Shown piece by piece: positions 1-8,295 of a DNA stretch of 64,000 bases. The notes under the pieces were generated by a model, which saw nothing but the letters and a program-made list of their open reading frames with translations, did not search any database and was not told the origin of the DNA. The position numbers and the translations under genes are program-made. The stretch spans positions 124,001-188,000 of the forward strand of contig JACKBS010000004.1 of NCBI GenBank assembly GCA_020634435.1. The letters are read 5' to 3'. Every line of letters starts with the position of its first letter. Within the stretch, counting starts at the first letter, position 1. This stretch comes from Ardenticatenaceae bacterium (GTDB lineage: Bacteria > Chloroflexota > Anaerolineae > Promineifilales > Promineifilaceae).

Positions 1-516
1 CAAGGACTGGGCATGCCGCTGGCCTTTGGCGGGGCTGTCTTTAACCACATTCCCCAGGTTGTGGAGGCAATTCCCGGTCACTTTTTGGGCAAAACGTTGG
101 AGAAGGTGCCGCACACCGTGGAGAAATTGATCCAAAATATGCCACCCATCGGCAAAGCCAAAGAAGCATCCAAGGCGTATCAGGCTGCCTATCACCATTT
201 TATGGAGCAGCGGGCGGCCATCGAGGCCTATTTGCATGCGTCGCCAGCGCTGGTGAACATGCCTGCGCCTTTGCTAAACACCATCAATCTAGAGTTTGGC
301 AACAATATTGAGGCGGCCTTGCGTCTAGGCGATTTGGCGATGATTAGCAGCAATCTTAATTGGGTGCAGGGGTTGGTGATCCAAAACCATCGCCGCCTGA
401 CAGAAACATCGCTTGGCCAATATTTAGCCGCGTATCACGAAGCGGTGAAAAAAGAGATGGACAAGCGCGGGGCACCCATTTTGCACTGGTTTGAGCAAAT
501 GCCTGTACGCAATTAA
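1..516 (+). CDS. 3' end of an unrecognised helical protein (5'-truncated by window)
   Basis: The reading frame is open from base 1 to a TAA at 514-516. The first ATG is at 13, but codons before it stay open, so the gene most likely begins upstream of the window. The visible ~170 residues are mostly amphipathic helix with no signal peptide and no membrane segment in this part. I recognise no family motif. The stop codon overlaps the stop of the converging btuD-like gene on the other strand (513-515), so the two genes meet tail to tail with no room for a separate terminator. Function unknown. Confidence 0.6.
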   Translation, partial: QGLGMPLAFGGAVFNHIPQVVEAIPGHFLGKTLEKVPHTVEKLIQNMPPIGKAKEASKAYQAAYHHFMEQRAAIEAYLHASPALVNMPAPLLNTINLEFGNNIEAALRLGDLAMISSNLNWVQGLVIQNHRRLTETSLGQYLAAYHEAVKKEMDKRGAPILHWFEQMPVRN

Positions 517-1553
517 GCCGAAGTGTGCGGGGAACTGGTTTGCTGGATGTCCTCTACCAGGTCCGCCAGGGAGCGATGGGTGATGGTTTGCTGCGGCTTA
601 ACCAACTGCCACTGAATACGGCCGTTACCATCCCCCGCCACCACCTGAATCCGCATCGCTGAGCCGTTAACGCCCTCGTGCACGGCGTAGCCCACCCGCT
701 CCAATGCCCGCCTGGTCCACAGTGCCGACAGGCCATCCCCCACCAGGTCAATTTGCCCCGCCGATTTTACCGCCATTTTGAACGACCCCGTATGGGGATC
801 AAACTGCACGCCATCGGCGCGGAAGGCGGCTTCAAAGCTGCCGTTGAGCACCAGTTCTTCCGGCGTGCCTACTTGTAAACGGCCGTCTTTGGGCATCAGC
901 CAGATTTTGTCCGCATTGCGCAGCGCCAGGTCCAAATCGTGTGTGGAGAGCAGCACGGCACACTGCGCTTCGCGGGCCAGCTGGCGCAGAATGTGCATAA
1001 TTTCTACCCGCCGTGGCAGGTCGAGGAACGCTGTTGGTTCGTCCAGCAGCATGATGCCAGGTTCTTGGGCGAGAGCCCGCGCGATCATGATTTTTTGCCG
1101 CTCGCCGTCGCTGAGGGTGTGCACGTGGCGCTGTGCTAGCGAGGTGGCCCCTACGGCGGCGATGGCCTGATTGACGGCCGTTTCATCCACCGCCGTCAAT
1201 TTACCCGCCCAGTTGGTGTACGGATGCCGCCCCAAAGATACCAAATCCCAGGCCGTCAGCATCCCCGCGTTGATGGGCTCAGTGAGCACCACGCTGAGGT
1301 GGCGTGCCAGTTCGCGGGCGGTGAGGGTGTTGAGGTCTTGCTGGTTGAGCAGGATACGGCCGTTTAGCGGAGCTTGCATCCCGGCCAGCGTGCGCATCAG
1401 GGTACTTTTGCCGGCCCCATTTGGCCCCAGCAGGCAGACCAATTCGCCGGGCTGCAAACCCACAGTAATTGCCTCCGCCACCACCACGGGCGGCTCCTTA
1501 CGCATCGGGTAACCAATCGCCAAATTTTCGGTATGCAAAATGGGTGCAGACAT
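513..1553 (-). CDS. btuD: Cobalamin/iron-siderophore-type ABC transporter ATP-binding protein (BtuD-like)
   Basis: Energises import of a corrinoid (or related chelate) through the adjacent permease at the inner membrane. A standard ABC ATPase domain fills about residues 1-240: Walker A GPNGAGKST, signature LSDGERQK, Walker B IMLLDEPTAFLD and H-loop STHD are all visible. About 100 further C-terminal residues, unusual for the family, form a small extra domain of unknown role. I start it at the ATG whose codon ends at 1553 because GAAGGA lies just upstream; an ATG 33 bases further out lacks this. It is third in the minus-strand operon btuF-btuC-btuD. The cobalamin riboswitch upstream of btuF argues for B12 rather than haem or iron as substrate; the family alone would not decide this. 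Confidence 0.85.
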   Translation of the reverse strand: MSAPILHTENLAIGYPMRKEPPVVVAEAITVGLQPGELVCLLGPNGAGKSTLMRTLAGMQAPLNGRILLNQQDLNTLTARELARHLSVVLTEPINAGMLTAWDLVSLGRHPYTNWAGKLTAVDETAVNQAIAAVGATSLAQRHVHTLSDGERQKIMIARALAQEPGIMLLDEPTAFLDLPRRVEIMHILRQLAREAQCAVLLSTHDLDLALRNADKIWLMPKDGRLQVGTPEELVLNGSFEAAFRADGVQFDPHTGSFKMAVKSAGQIDLVGDGLSALWTRRALERVGYAVHEGVNGSAMRIQVVAGDGNGRIQWQLVKPQQTITHRSLADLVEDIQQTSSPHTSA

Positions 1554-1628
1554 CGTTTGTTCCTTCAAATCATTCACAGATGGCACAGATTTTTGATCTT
1601 CTTATCGGTGTAATCTGTGGTTTCTTCT

Positions 1629-2711
1629 TTATCCCGCAAAGGACGAGCGCAGGTTGCGCTGGCGCAAAATGACCCAGGTGACGACCGGGGCGCCAATCAA
1701 TGCCGTAACTGCGTTTAACGGTAAAGTGATTTGGCTGCCGGGCAGCTGGGCCAGCAAATCGGCCAGCAGGGCCACAATGCCGCCCATAAAAATGGTGGCC
1801 GGGATAAGCTGGCGATGGTTGGATGTGCTGAACAGGCTGCGGCACAGATGGGGTACGGCCACACCCACAAAGCCAATCGGCCCGCAAAACGCGGTGATGG
1901 CCCCAGCCATGAGCGACGCGCTGACCAGCACAGCAATGCGGGCGCGGCGCACCGATAGGCCCAGACTTTGGGCGTACGTTTCGCCCAGCAGCAGCGCATT
2001 CAGCGGTTTGGCCGACAGCCAGGCAATCGCCAGGCCCAGCAGCACGGTGGGGGCCATCACCTGCATCTGGCTCCAGGTGACGCCGCCAAAGCTGCCAAAT
2101 GTCCAGGCAATGTACGCCTGAATCCGCTCGGCGATGCTGAAGTAAAGCAGCACGCTCACCAGGGCGCTGGTGGCGTAGCCAAACATCAGCCCGAGGATGA
2201 GCAAAGTCATCGTTTCGACGCGCCGGGCCACGCCCAGCACCAAAAACAGCACCAGTCCCGCGCCCAGGCTGGCTGCCACCACAATGCCAAAGTCGCTCAG
2301 CAGGCCCAATCCGGCCAGCAGGGTGCTGCCCGTTGTGCCCACGACGAGCACCACCAGGGCCACACCCAGGCTGGCCCCAGAGTTGATGCCCAGCACAAAT
2401 GGCCCAGCCAGCGGGTTGCGGAACATCGTTTGCATTTGCAGTCCGCTGACGCTCAGGGCCGAGCCAGCCAGTACGGCCGTTACTGCCTTAGGCAGCCGAA
2501 ACTTGAGCACAATCGTAGCCCACGTCTCGCGCTCTGGCGCAGCGCCAACCAGAATGCCTAAAATTTGTTTGAGCGGAATGTGTACCGAACCCACAAATAG
2601 GCTGAGTAAGAATGCCCCGACCAGCGCGACCAGCAGCAGGATCATGGCCAGTCGCTGCCGGTTGGGGTGGGTAGATACGGCCGTTTGCGGTTCAGTGGTT
2701 GCGTGTTGCAT
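1629..2711 (-). CDS. btuC: FecCD/BtuC-family ABC transporter permease
   Basis: Integral membrane subunit of the corrinoid importer. The sequence is strongly hydrophobic throughout, consistent with the about ten transmembrane helices of the FecCD family, and has the conserved family signature around GLQMQTMFRNPLAGPFVLGI (residues ~95-115). I place the start at MQHATTE; a longer frame begins 14 codons upstream but runs into the intergenic hairpin. No clear Shine-Dalgarno precedes either start. A 48-bp hairpin repeat sits between this gene and btuF, and about 75 bp containing a CACAGAT/ATCTGTG inverted repeat separates it from btuD. Both could modulate expression within the operon. One permease gene is present, so the transporter is probably a BtuC homodimer. 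Confidence 0.87.
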   Translation of the reverse strand: MQHATTEPQTAVSTHPNRQRLAMILLLVALVGAFLLSLFVGSVHIPLKQILGILVGAAPERETWATIVLKFRLPKAVTAVLAGSALSVSGLQMQTMFRNPLAGPFVLGINSGASLGVALVVLVVGTTGSTLLAGLGLLSDFGIVVAASLGAGLVLFLVLGVARRVETMTLLILGLMFGYATSALVSVLLYFSIAERIQAYIAWTFGSFGGVTWSQMQVMAPTVLLGLAIAWLSAKPLNALLLGETYAQSLGLSVRRARIAVLVSASLMAGAITAFCGPIGFVGVAVPHLCRSLFSTSNHRQLIPATIFMGGIVALLADLLAQLPGSQITLPLNAVTALIGAPVVTWVILRQRNLRSSFAG

Positions 2712-2723
2712 GTTTAGGAAGCA

Positions 2724-2771
2724 GAGATTAGAGATTGGAGATTCAAGACGCAATCTCCAATCTCTAATCTC
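2724..2771. repeat. Iterated-word hairpin (GAGATT family) inside btu operon
   Basis: Inverted repeat made of tandem GAGATT/GGAGATT words (left arm 2724-2743, right arm 2752-2771, short loop). It fills nearly all the space between the btuF stop and the btuC start. A second member is at 17738-17777 and a related stretch is inside the mutase small-subunit gene near 40.29 kb. Confidence 0.75.
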
Positions 2772-2772
2772 C

Positions 2773-4134
2773 CTAATTTACCAGCCGGTAATAAACAAAC
2801 TCATGGTCCGGTGCCAGCTCAGGATGGATAATCTTGATCAGATCGGCCAAAACCAGGTTTGGATTGGCTGCGGCGCTTTCAAAGAAGTCGTTGCCGCCAA
2901 ACTCATTCGAGCGCAAATCATAGTTGTACAGGGTGTCATTTTGGAAAGCGGCAAAATCAGCAAACCGTTCATCCGTCGCTGCCAGGTCGGCCAGGGTGGT
3001 GACAAACCCCTGGTTTAGCCAATAATCGGCATCTGCGGCCCGGTCAAACACTGTCTCAAAGTCCAGGAACAAGGTGCTGGTCGATTCATCCTCCCCCCAG
3101 AGGTAGTCGGCCCCGGCGGCAGCAAAAAGCTGCGCGGTATAGCTTTGGCCACCCGGCATGTACCAGGTGCCTTCGTACGGCGTGTTGGCAAAGACAGACG
3201 GCCGTTCGGCAACATCAGCCGCCAACGCAACGAGCGATTCATATTCAGTGGCTACCGTGTTAAAAGCGGCTTCTGCCTGGGCTTCTTCGTTGTAGAAAGT
3301 GGCAATAAACTTGCCCCACTCGGCACGGCCCAGCGGCGTCACGTCCAGATAGTCGGCATTGAGCACGACGGTCAGCCCCACTTCTTCCAGCTTGGGATGG
3401 GTGTCAAAGTCGGCCGAACCGCTGGCTGACGTCATGATGACATCCGGTTCCAGCGCCAAGGCGGCTTCTACGTTAACCGTGGAGCCGCTGCCGAGTTCAA
3501 CCAGTTCACCCGCGGCCAATTTTTCTTGGACGTTGGGGTTGTAGGCGTAAAAACCGAAGTCCACGCCCACGAGCGTGTCTAGCAAGCCAAACTGATCCAG
3601 ATAGGGCAGGTAGGTGGTAGACATGGAGACAAAGCTGGTAATCGGCACGTCAATGGTGACGGCATCAGCAAAACCTTCTGGGGCGGGGGTGCCACACTGC
3701 ACCAACAAGTAGGTGGCTGAATCTTCTGCCCCCAGCCACGGGGCGGCCACGGTGACCACTTTGTAGTTGTTGAAGTATTCCACGGTAAAGCCATCGGCGT
3801 GCGAAATGGTGGCTTTCTCGGGGAAGTAGTCAACCGATTCGTCGTAGTTTTCCACACAGCCATCGGTGAGATTGGTGGTAGGGGCTTCAACTGTGGGTTC
3901 TTCGGTGGGGTCAGGAACGGCCGTTGGCTCAGAAACCGTTTCTTCAGTTGCTTCTGCTGCCACGGGTTCGGTTGGTTCGGCCACAGGCTCCGTTGGCTCT
4001 ACAGCCACTTCTGAACTGTCTTCGCTGGCCGAGGTGGTTTCGTTTGGTTCGCTTGTTGGGGTGTCGGTGGTGCAGGCCGCCAGGCTAAACCCCAGCAAAA
4101 TGGCCAGCAGGGTAAGGCTAAACTTCTTTTTCAT
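2773..4134 (-). CDS. btuF: Corrinoid ABC transporter substrate-binding lipoprotein (BtuF-like)
   Basis: Extracytoplasmic receptor of the B12 importer. The N-terminus has a lysine-rich start, a hydrophobic segment and a lipobox ending LAAC, so it should be a membrane-anchored lipoprotein, as expected for a monoderm. Residues ~25-95 are a low-complexity Pro/Thr/Glu/Val spacer. The remaining ~350 residues fit the FecB/BtuF two-lobe fold, including the PYLDQFGLLDTLVGVD and EAALALEPDVIMTSAS stretches typical of the family. The start at 4134 is preceded by AAGGAG. It is the first gene behind the cobalamin riboswitch, which is the main reason for assigning a corrinoid substrate. Confidence 0.88.
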   Translation of the reverse strand: MKKKFSLTLLAILLGFSLAACTTDTPTSEPNETTSASEDSSEVAVEPTEPVAEPTEPVAAEATEETVSEPTAVPDPTEEPTVEAPTTNLTDGCVENYDESVDYFPEKATISHADGFTVEYFNNYKVVTVAAPWLGAEDSATYLLVQCGTPAPEGFADAVTIDVPITSFVSMSTTYLPYLDQFGLLDTLVGVDFGFYAYNPNVQEKLAAGELVELGSGSTVNVEAALALEPDVIMTSASGSADFDTHPKLEEVGLTVVLNADYLDVTPLGRAEWGKFIATFYNEEAQAEAAFNTVATEYESLVALAADVAERPSVFANTPYEGTWYMPGGQSYTAQLFAAAGADYLWGEDESTSTLFLDFETVFDRAADADYWLNQGFVTTLADLAATDERFADFAAFQNDTLYNYDLRSNEFGGNDFFESAAANPNLVLADLIKIIHPELAPDHEFVYYRLVN

Positions 4135-4228
4135 CTGTTGTCTCCTTCTGGTAAACAGGTAGTTCCTTCGCAAACCAGAGAGGCAGCCCAAAGCATCGAT
4201 CGGTTTTTATATTGCCTGGCTATAAGAC

Positions 4229-4256
4229 AACAAAAAGGCTCACACAGAGGTGAGCC
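4229..4256 (-). terminator. Rho-independent terminator of the cobalamin riboswitch
   Basis: GGCTCAC/GTGAGCC hairpin (4237-4256) followed on the minus strand by a run of five T (4232-4236) and further T-rich sequence. It lies between the aptamer and btuF, in the position of the expression platform. Transcription should stop here when the ligand is bound. Confidence 0.85.
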
Positions 4257-4314
4257 ATCAACGCTAAAAAGAATCACGGTGACTCGCTACCCTTTGTCCA
4301 CGAAGGATACGAGC

Positions 4315-4506
4315 ATGAAATCAGGCAGGTACTCGGACTCGATAATGGTTAATTGTTAATCGCCAATTGCCAATTGTTAACCACTATCTTACCGTTGCGG
4401 GACAGTGCCGGACTTCCAGTTGATTCAACCAGTCACCGGGCTTCCCCTACAGAGCAGATTTGTTCTGTGCGCTGCGCATCCGGGCGTAGGGCGCACCTGA
4501 AATCAT
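4315..4506 (-). promoter_or_regulatory. Cobalamin riboswitch aptamer
   Basis: On the minus strand the conserved core elements appear in order: CAGGTGC (~4494-4500), GGGGAAG followed by GGTGACT, CCCGCAACGGTAA, and the B12 box AGTCCGAGTACCTGCC (~4324-4339) closing with CTGA. These are the diagnostic elements of the cobalamin riboswitch class. Between CGGTAA and the B12 box sits an AT-rich hairpin of iterated TTAATTG/CAATTG words (4347-4382), an unusual filling of the variable arm. It controls the btuF-btuC-btuD operon. Confidence 0.95.
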
Positions 4507-4531
4507 TGCTTTTGGTTTGTTAATGATGGGT

Positions 4532-4560
4532 ATCATACAGTGTGTCTGGTGCAGCGTCAA
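4532..4560 (-). promoter_or_regulatory. Sigma-70-type promoter of the btu operon
   Basis: On the minus strand TTGACG (4555-4560) and TATGAT (4532-4537) are separated by exactly 17 bases, 25-30 bases upstream of the riboswitch aptamer. Transcription would start near 4525. Confidence 0.75.
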
Positions 4561-4631
4561 CGCAGATGCACGCAAAATCGTTGGTCAATTGTCACAGCCC
4601 GGCGTCTGCGGTCAGCTGTCAGCAGGCCAAG

Positions 4632-5249
4632 CTATTCTTCGTTTAGCAAGATGCTTTCGGCGCGGGCAATGGCGGCCGCAGCCAGCTGGGCCACTACGTT
4701 TAGCATCATCATGTCGCTGCCGACAAACTCTTTACGATTGGCTTTGTTTAACCCCTGGATGACGCCCAAAACACGGCCGTTAAACATAATTGGCACGCAG
4801 ATCATCGAGCGAGTTCTGAAATGGTACGCCTGATCCGTCTGCGGCGAAAAGCGGGGGTCCGTTTGCGCGTTACCAATGATGAGTGATTCACGGTGTTGTG
4901 CCACCCATCCGGCAATGCCTTCGCCTAGCGGAATGCGGTGCCCGACCAGTTTGGAGCGTACCTGGCCATGCACGACCACAAACGACAGTTCTTTGGTCTC
5001 TTCATCAACCAGCAGCAGCGACCCATCTTCCGCCTGAATGCTGTCGAGCGCTGACTGAAGTATTTGGTCAAGCAGCGCGAGGACGTCGGTGTTGGAATCG
5101 ATTGACAGGGTCATCTGGTTGAGATTGCCCAGGTTGCGCAAGATCAGCCGCAAGCGAACCACTTCTTGCTGGAGGCGTTCATTTTCTTTTTGCAGTCGAA
5201 TATTTTCTTGTTGGAGAAAGTGGGCTGTGCCGCGGATTTCCGTGTTCAT
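4632..5249 (-). CDS. Coiled-coil GAF-domain protein
   Basis: A 205-residue cytoplasmic protein. Residues ~10-45 are a Leu/Glu/Gln/Arg heptad-rich coiled coil (dimerisation). Residues ~50-200 are a GAF domain, recognisable from GEGIAGWVAQHRESLIIGNA, PIMFNGRVLGVIQGLNK and the closing helix. No output domain (kinase, GGDEF, HTH) is attached, so it probably senses a small molecule or redox state and acts through a partner. GGAGG precedes the ATG. It is transcribed away from the btu promoter and its start faces a 315-bp intergenic region. The ligand cannot be told from sequence. Confidence 0.85.
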   Translation of the reverse strand: MNTEIRGTAHFLQQENIRLQKENERLQQEVVRLRLILRNLGNLNQMTLSIDSNTDVLALLDQILQSALDSIQAEDGSLLLVDEETKELSFVVVHGQVRSKLVGHRIPLGEGIAGWVAQHRESLIIGNAQTDPRFSPQTDQAYHFRTRSMICVPIMFNGRVLGVIQGLNKANRKEFVGSDMMMLNVVAQLAAAAIARAESILLNEE

Positions 5250-5478
5250 TTTGACCTCCGAATACTACGCTGTGGTCGCCGACACGGGAGAGTCGGACGG
5301 TGGTGAACGAAGACGGCCGTTTGTCTTGTTCGCTACAAATTTCACAGCATCGTTCGCCCTGCGTACTGCTGGCCAACTTTAGGACACAATAATTTGCCGC
5401 GAAGTATAGCATGGGAATGTTCCCCAGGTAAAGCTTAAACCGAGTTGGGCATTTGCGAACGTATTGTCATCAAAACAC

Positions 5479-5525
5479 ACGCAAAGTCGCCAAGAAACCA
5501 ACCTGACTTCTTGGCGACTTTGCGT
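5479..5525. repeat. CGCAAAG-type hairpin in a 315-bp intergenic region
   Basis: Perfect 18-bp inverted repeat, ACGCAAAGTCGCCAAGAA and its complement, with an 11-base loop. It lies between the GNAT gene end and the GAF gene start and probably terminates the GNAT-direction or read-through transcript. The rest of 5250-5564 holds only the presumed promoter of the GAF gene; I see no gene there. A related hairpin is at 32858-32908. Confidence 0.7.
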
Positions 5526-5564
5526 GAATTAATTGCCATGTTTCACAAGTTGTTCAAGCACAGG

Positions 5565-6116
5565 CTAAGGAGATACGGCCGTCCACTCTTCCCGCAAAAT
5601 GCCCATGTGCACGGTGTCATCGTAGCTGCCGTTGTGCCACACCTGCTGGCGCTGGCGACCTTCCTCCACAAACCCGCAGGCAAGATAGGCACGAATGGCG
5701 CGTTCATTACGGCCGTTTACCCGCAGCGTCACTTTGTGCATGTTGTGGTAGGTAAACGCGTAGTCTAGCAAAAGGGTGATGGTGGAACGGCCATAGCCCT
5801 GTCCCCACGCCGTCTTGTCGCCAATCGAAATGCCCAATTCGCAGGTGCGTGCCGTTTGGTCCACGTTAAACAAGGCACAAATGCCAATAAATTGGTCGTT
5901 GGCTTCGATGGCAAATTCAACGCTCCCCGTATTGCCGTCGCGCCCGCCCTGGCTCCACTTGGCCTCAAATTCGGCCGTGAGCCGCTCCAGCGCCTGCGGC
6001 CACGGCGGATCGCCGCCTCCAGCAACCTCTACTTCCAGATCATTGTTGAAGCGAGCCAGCGCAGGCAAATCCTCCCGCCCAATCGCCCGCAGGCGAATTT
6101 TGTCGTTTTGTAGCAT
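5565..6116 (-). CDS. GNAT-family N-acetyltransferase (RimJ/RimL type)
   Basis: A 183-residue acetyl-CoA-dependent acetyltransferase. The frame contains RLRAIGREDLPALARFNND at the N-terminus and the acetyl-CoA pyrophosphate-binding stretch GDKTAWGQGYGRSTITLLLD followed by NMHKVTLRVNGRNERAIRAY and GFVEEG, the pattern of the RimJ/SpeG-like branch. The acceptor (ribosomal protein, small amine or antibiotic) is not determined. GAGGA precedes the ATG ending at 6116; the frame stays open upstream into the insertion sequence but that part is not coding. The IS630 element lies 43 bp upstream, so it has probably replaced or displaced the native promoter. Confidence 0.85.
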   Translation of the reverse strand: MLQNDKIRLRAIGREDLPALARFNNDLEVEVAGGGDPPWPQALERLTAEFEAKWSQGGRDGNTGSVEFAIEANDQFIGICALFNVDQTARTCELGISIGDKTAWGQGYGRSTITLLLDYAFTYHNMHKVTLRVNGRNERAIRAYLACGFVEEGRQRQQVWHNGSYDDTVHMGILREEWTAVSP

Positions 6117-6159
6117 AGCATCCTCAGTTGTTTGTGATTGGTAATTAAGTAAGTCATTA

Positions 6160-7349
6160 TAAAAAAGGTTCTTACACAAATTGAAGTTGAGAATCATCAA
6201 GCCCAAGAAGGGAACTAAATCGAGCAATCGGGTACAGTTCAAACCAATTAACCACCGCTTCGGCCAAGGCAGTAACAGAGTCATAAAACTTGTTTTTTGT
6301 GACCTGATGGCGCATGACCCGCCATAAACGCTCAATCAAATTGAGATGAGGCGAATAGGTGGGTAAAAACACAAGTTCAAGCTGCTCAGCATGGTCTTGA
6401 CAAAATTGTGCCACTTTGGACGTTGTGTGGGCCGAAGCATTATCTAACACAACAAATAAAAAATGTTGTGGATAGGTGTTCATTAACAACTGCAAATGAT
6501 TGACGAGTTCCAAATGGCGTTTGTGCGCATGAATGGAGTAAACGCCTTCACCAGAAGGGAAAGCCAACGAACCAAACAAAGCCAGCCAGGGATTTTCAAG
6601 TCCGGGCGTATCGACTTTCAATTGGCTGCCTTGCGGCGAGTAGGTGTGACCAATTTCTGGACACCAATGCAGGTCTGTGCTGTCTAGGTAAAAAAGTAGC
6701 GCAGGTTTTGCGCCATCGGGTGGAGGGCGCGTTGCTTCTCCAGAGGAGAGGCTGTTGTTTTGTGCTTTTTCTTTCAATTCTTCAACCCGCTGCCGCTTAA
6801 CGACATAGAGTGGGTCGGGTGACTTGATACGTGCTTTGGCTCTTTTCCACTTGATGCCTGCTCGCTTAAGCATGTGTGAAACGGAGGCTTGGCTCACTTC
6901 CACCTCTTCGTACGTGGCAAGATACGCTGCCATCAGGGCTTGTGTCCAATTTTGAGCACCTGTCTCTAGTTTCTCAAAGTCGCTTGGGGCTTGCCCCAGC
7001 AGTTCGAGCCATTTGGCTTCATCCCATTCGAGCATTAACGGCCGTCCTTGACCATAGCTTGCCTTCAGCCGCGCGAGGCCACCTTGGTTGTACCGTTTGA
7101 TATAAGTCCGGATAACTGCTTGGCTCAAACCGAAAATGGCAGCGATTTCTGGCACAGAACGACCCTGATTCGATAACGCTATCGTTTTGAGTCGCCGATA
7201 CCATTTTTTATCGTTTGTCTTTTTCATCGCTTGCTCAAGTTCTTGTTGCCCTTGCTCATCAACATTTGCATAAATCATGACTTTCTCCTCTACTTTTTGA
7301 GGAAATTGTTCCATGATTTCTCTATTCAAAAGTGACGAAACCTTTTTTA
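6160..7349. mobile_element. IS630-family insertion sequence (1,190 bp, intact)
   Basis: The ends carry an inverted repeat beginning TAAAAAAGGTT (left 6160, right ending 7349) and the element is flanked by TA on each side (6158-6159, 7350-7351), matching the TA target duplication known for IS630. It encloses a single complete transposase gene. It has landed in an AT-rich iterated-word hairpin upstream of the GNAT gene: the split halves are at ~6140-6157 and 7352-7412. Confidence 0.88.
6172..7278 (-). CDS. IS630-family DDE transposase
   Basis: A 368-residue transposase that cuts and pastes its element at TA sites. N-terminal helix-turn-helix domains appear at ~residues 25-120 (RSVPEIAAIFGLSQAVIRTY and a second HTH). 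The RNase-H-like DDE domain shows FYLDSTDLHW (first D), FVVLDNASAHTT (second D) and LPTYSPHLNLIERLWRVMR (final E), the standard IS630 signature. I place the start at MIYANVDEQG because GAGGAG stands 7 bases upstream; longer starts exist with weaker signals. No frameshift is visible, so the element may still be active. Confidence 0.9.
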   Translation of the reverse strand: MIYANVDEQGQQELEQAMKKTNDKKWYRRLKTIALSNQGRSVPEIAAIFGLSQAVIRTYIKRYNQGGLARLKASYGQGRPLMLEWDEAKWLELLGQAPSDFEKLETGAQNWTQALMAAYLATYEEVEVSQASVSHMLKRAGIKWKRAKARIKSPDPLYVVKRQRVEELKEKAQNNSLSSGEATRPPPDGAKPALLFYLDSTDLHWCPEIGHTYSPQGSQLKVDTPGLENPWLALFGSLAFPSGEGVYSIHAHKRHLELVNHLQLLMNTYPQHFLFVVLDNASAHTTSKVAQFCQDHAEQLELVFLPTYSPHLNLIERLWRVMRHQVTKNKFYDSVTALAEAVVNWFELYPIARFSSLLGLDDSQLQFV

Positions 7350-7351
7350 TA

Positions 7352-7412
7352 AATACTTAATTGAGTAATTGGGTCTTTGCGCTAATTACTCAATTGCTTG
7401 GTTACTAATTAC
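7352..7412. repeat. AT-rich iterated-word hairpin (TAATTGAG family)
   Basis: Tandem and inverted TAATTGAG/CTCAATTA words between the deoxynucleoside kinase and the insertion sequence. Continuous with a fragment left of the insertion sequence, so the IS appears to have inserted into it. Related copies are at 16215-16306 and 61349-61402. Confidence 0.65.
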
Positions 7413-7414
7413 CT

Positions 7415-8056
7415 TTAGTCTGGGAAAACCACATTTTCCTGTCCAGACAGCTTGTCTTGAATCCGCTGGACCACAATGTCCAGGTGCTGAGGTTTGTTGA
7501 CAAAGTCTAAATCCTGGCTGGGAATGACCAGCACCGGGCAGACGTCAAACGAGCGCAGCCAGTCGTCGTAGAACGAGTCCAGCAGGCTGAGATATTCGGC
7601 CGTAATGCCGCTTTCCATGGCGCGGCCGCGTTGGTGGATGCGCTCCATCAACACGGGCACGGGCGCTTTTAGGTAGAGCAGCAGGTCGGGTTTAGGCAGG
7701 CCGTTCACCACCAGGTCGAAGGCGCGGCGGTAGGCGTGATAATCGCGTTCGCTCAGGTTGCCCATGTGGTGCAAGGCGCGGGCAAAGATGTACGCATCCT
7801 CAAAAATGCTGCGGTCGGCAATGGCCGATTCCGGGCTGTGCGCCAGTTGCAGATATTGCTGGGCGCGGTGCCCAATGTAAAACACCTGCAAATGGAACGA
7901 CCATTGGCGCATGTCGGCATAAAAGTCGGCCAGGTAGGGGTTGTCAATCACGGATTCGTAAGCGGTACGCCAACCCAAGCGCTCGCCAATGCGCTCGGTG
8001 AGCGAGGTTTTGCCTGCACCAATATTGCCTGCGACGATCACAAGATGTTTGCTCAT
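7415..8056 (-). CDS. Deoxynucleoside kinase (dAdo/dGuo kinase family)
   Basis: Phosphorylates deoxynucleosides at the 5' position for the nucleotide salvage pathway in the cytoplasm. The 213-residue protein has the P-loop GNIGAGKTS at residues ~11-19, the family motif ADRSIFEDAYIFA (~81-93) and a lid region RGRAMESGI. The length fits the dCK/dGK superfamily (about 200-220 residues). AGGAG precedes the ATG. Substrate preference (dA, dG or dC) cannot be read off with confidence. Adenosine deaminase and a phosphoribosyltransferase elsewhere in the window would act in the same salvage network, but they are not in the same operon. Confidence 0.87.
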   Translation of the reverse strand: MSKHLVIVAGNIGAGKTSLTERIGERLGWRTAYESVIDNPYLADFYADMRQWSFHLQVFYIGHRAQQYLQLAHSPESAIADRSIFEDAYIFARALHHMGNLSERDYHAYRRAFDLVVNGLPKPDLLLYLKAPVPVLMERIHQRGRAMESGITAEYLSLLDSFYDDWLRSFDVCPVLVIPSQDLDFVNKPQHLDIVVQRIQDKLSGQENVVFPD

Positions 8057-8130
8057 AGCTTCTCCTGATGTATTTACCGCAGAGAGCGCGAAGTGCGCCG
8101 AGGTTTATCAGCAGATACTCTCCTCGATTG

Positions 8131-8200
8131 TGTCATTCCCGCGAAGGCGGGAATCCATTTTGGTGCATAAGCTGGATACCCGCCTTCGCGGGTATGACAA
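8131..8200. repeat. REP-like palindromic element (intact copy)
   Basis: Two GC-rich palindromic units, TCATTCCCGCGAAGGCGGGA and the related TACCCGCCTTCGCGGGTATG, face each other around a short centre ending in TCCATTTTGG. A second copy, interrupted by another element, is at 37089-37312. The rest of 8057-8295 is upstream region for the divergent kinase and regulator genes. Confidence 0.8.
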
Positions 8201-8295
8201 GTAAAAATTGCACGCACCGTCAAAGCGGTTGTGCCGCGATTATCTGAAAAACGGGCCTTTGTGCCAAACCGTCTGCCTGTGCCTATAATTGCCCC

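Noticed and set aside
513..4134. Haem or ferric-siderophore import as the role of the ABC transporter
   Set aside because: The protein families allow it, but the cobalamin riboswitch directly upstream makes corrinoid the better assignment.
8131..8200. Terminator of the deoxynucleoside kinase or the regulator
   Set aside because: It lies at the 5' side of both divergent genes and a second copy occurs elsewhere, so it is a repeated element rather than a terminator.
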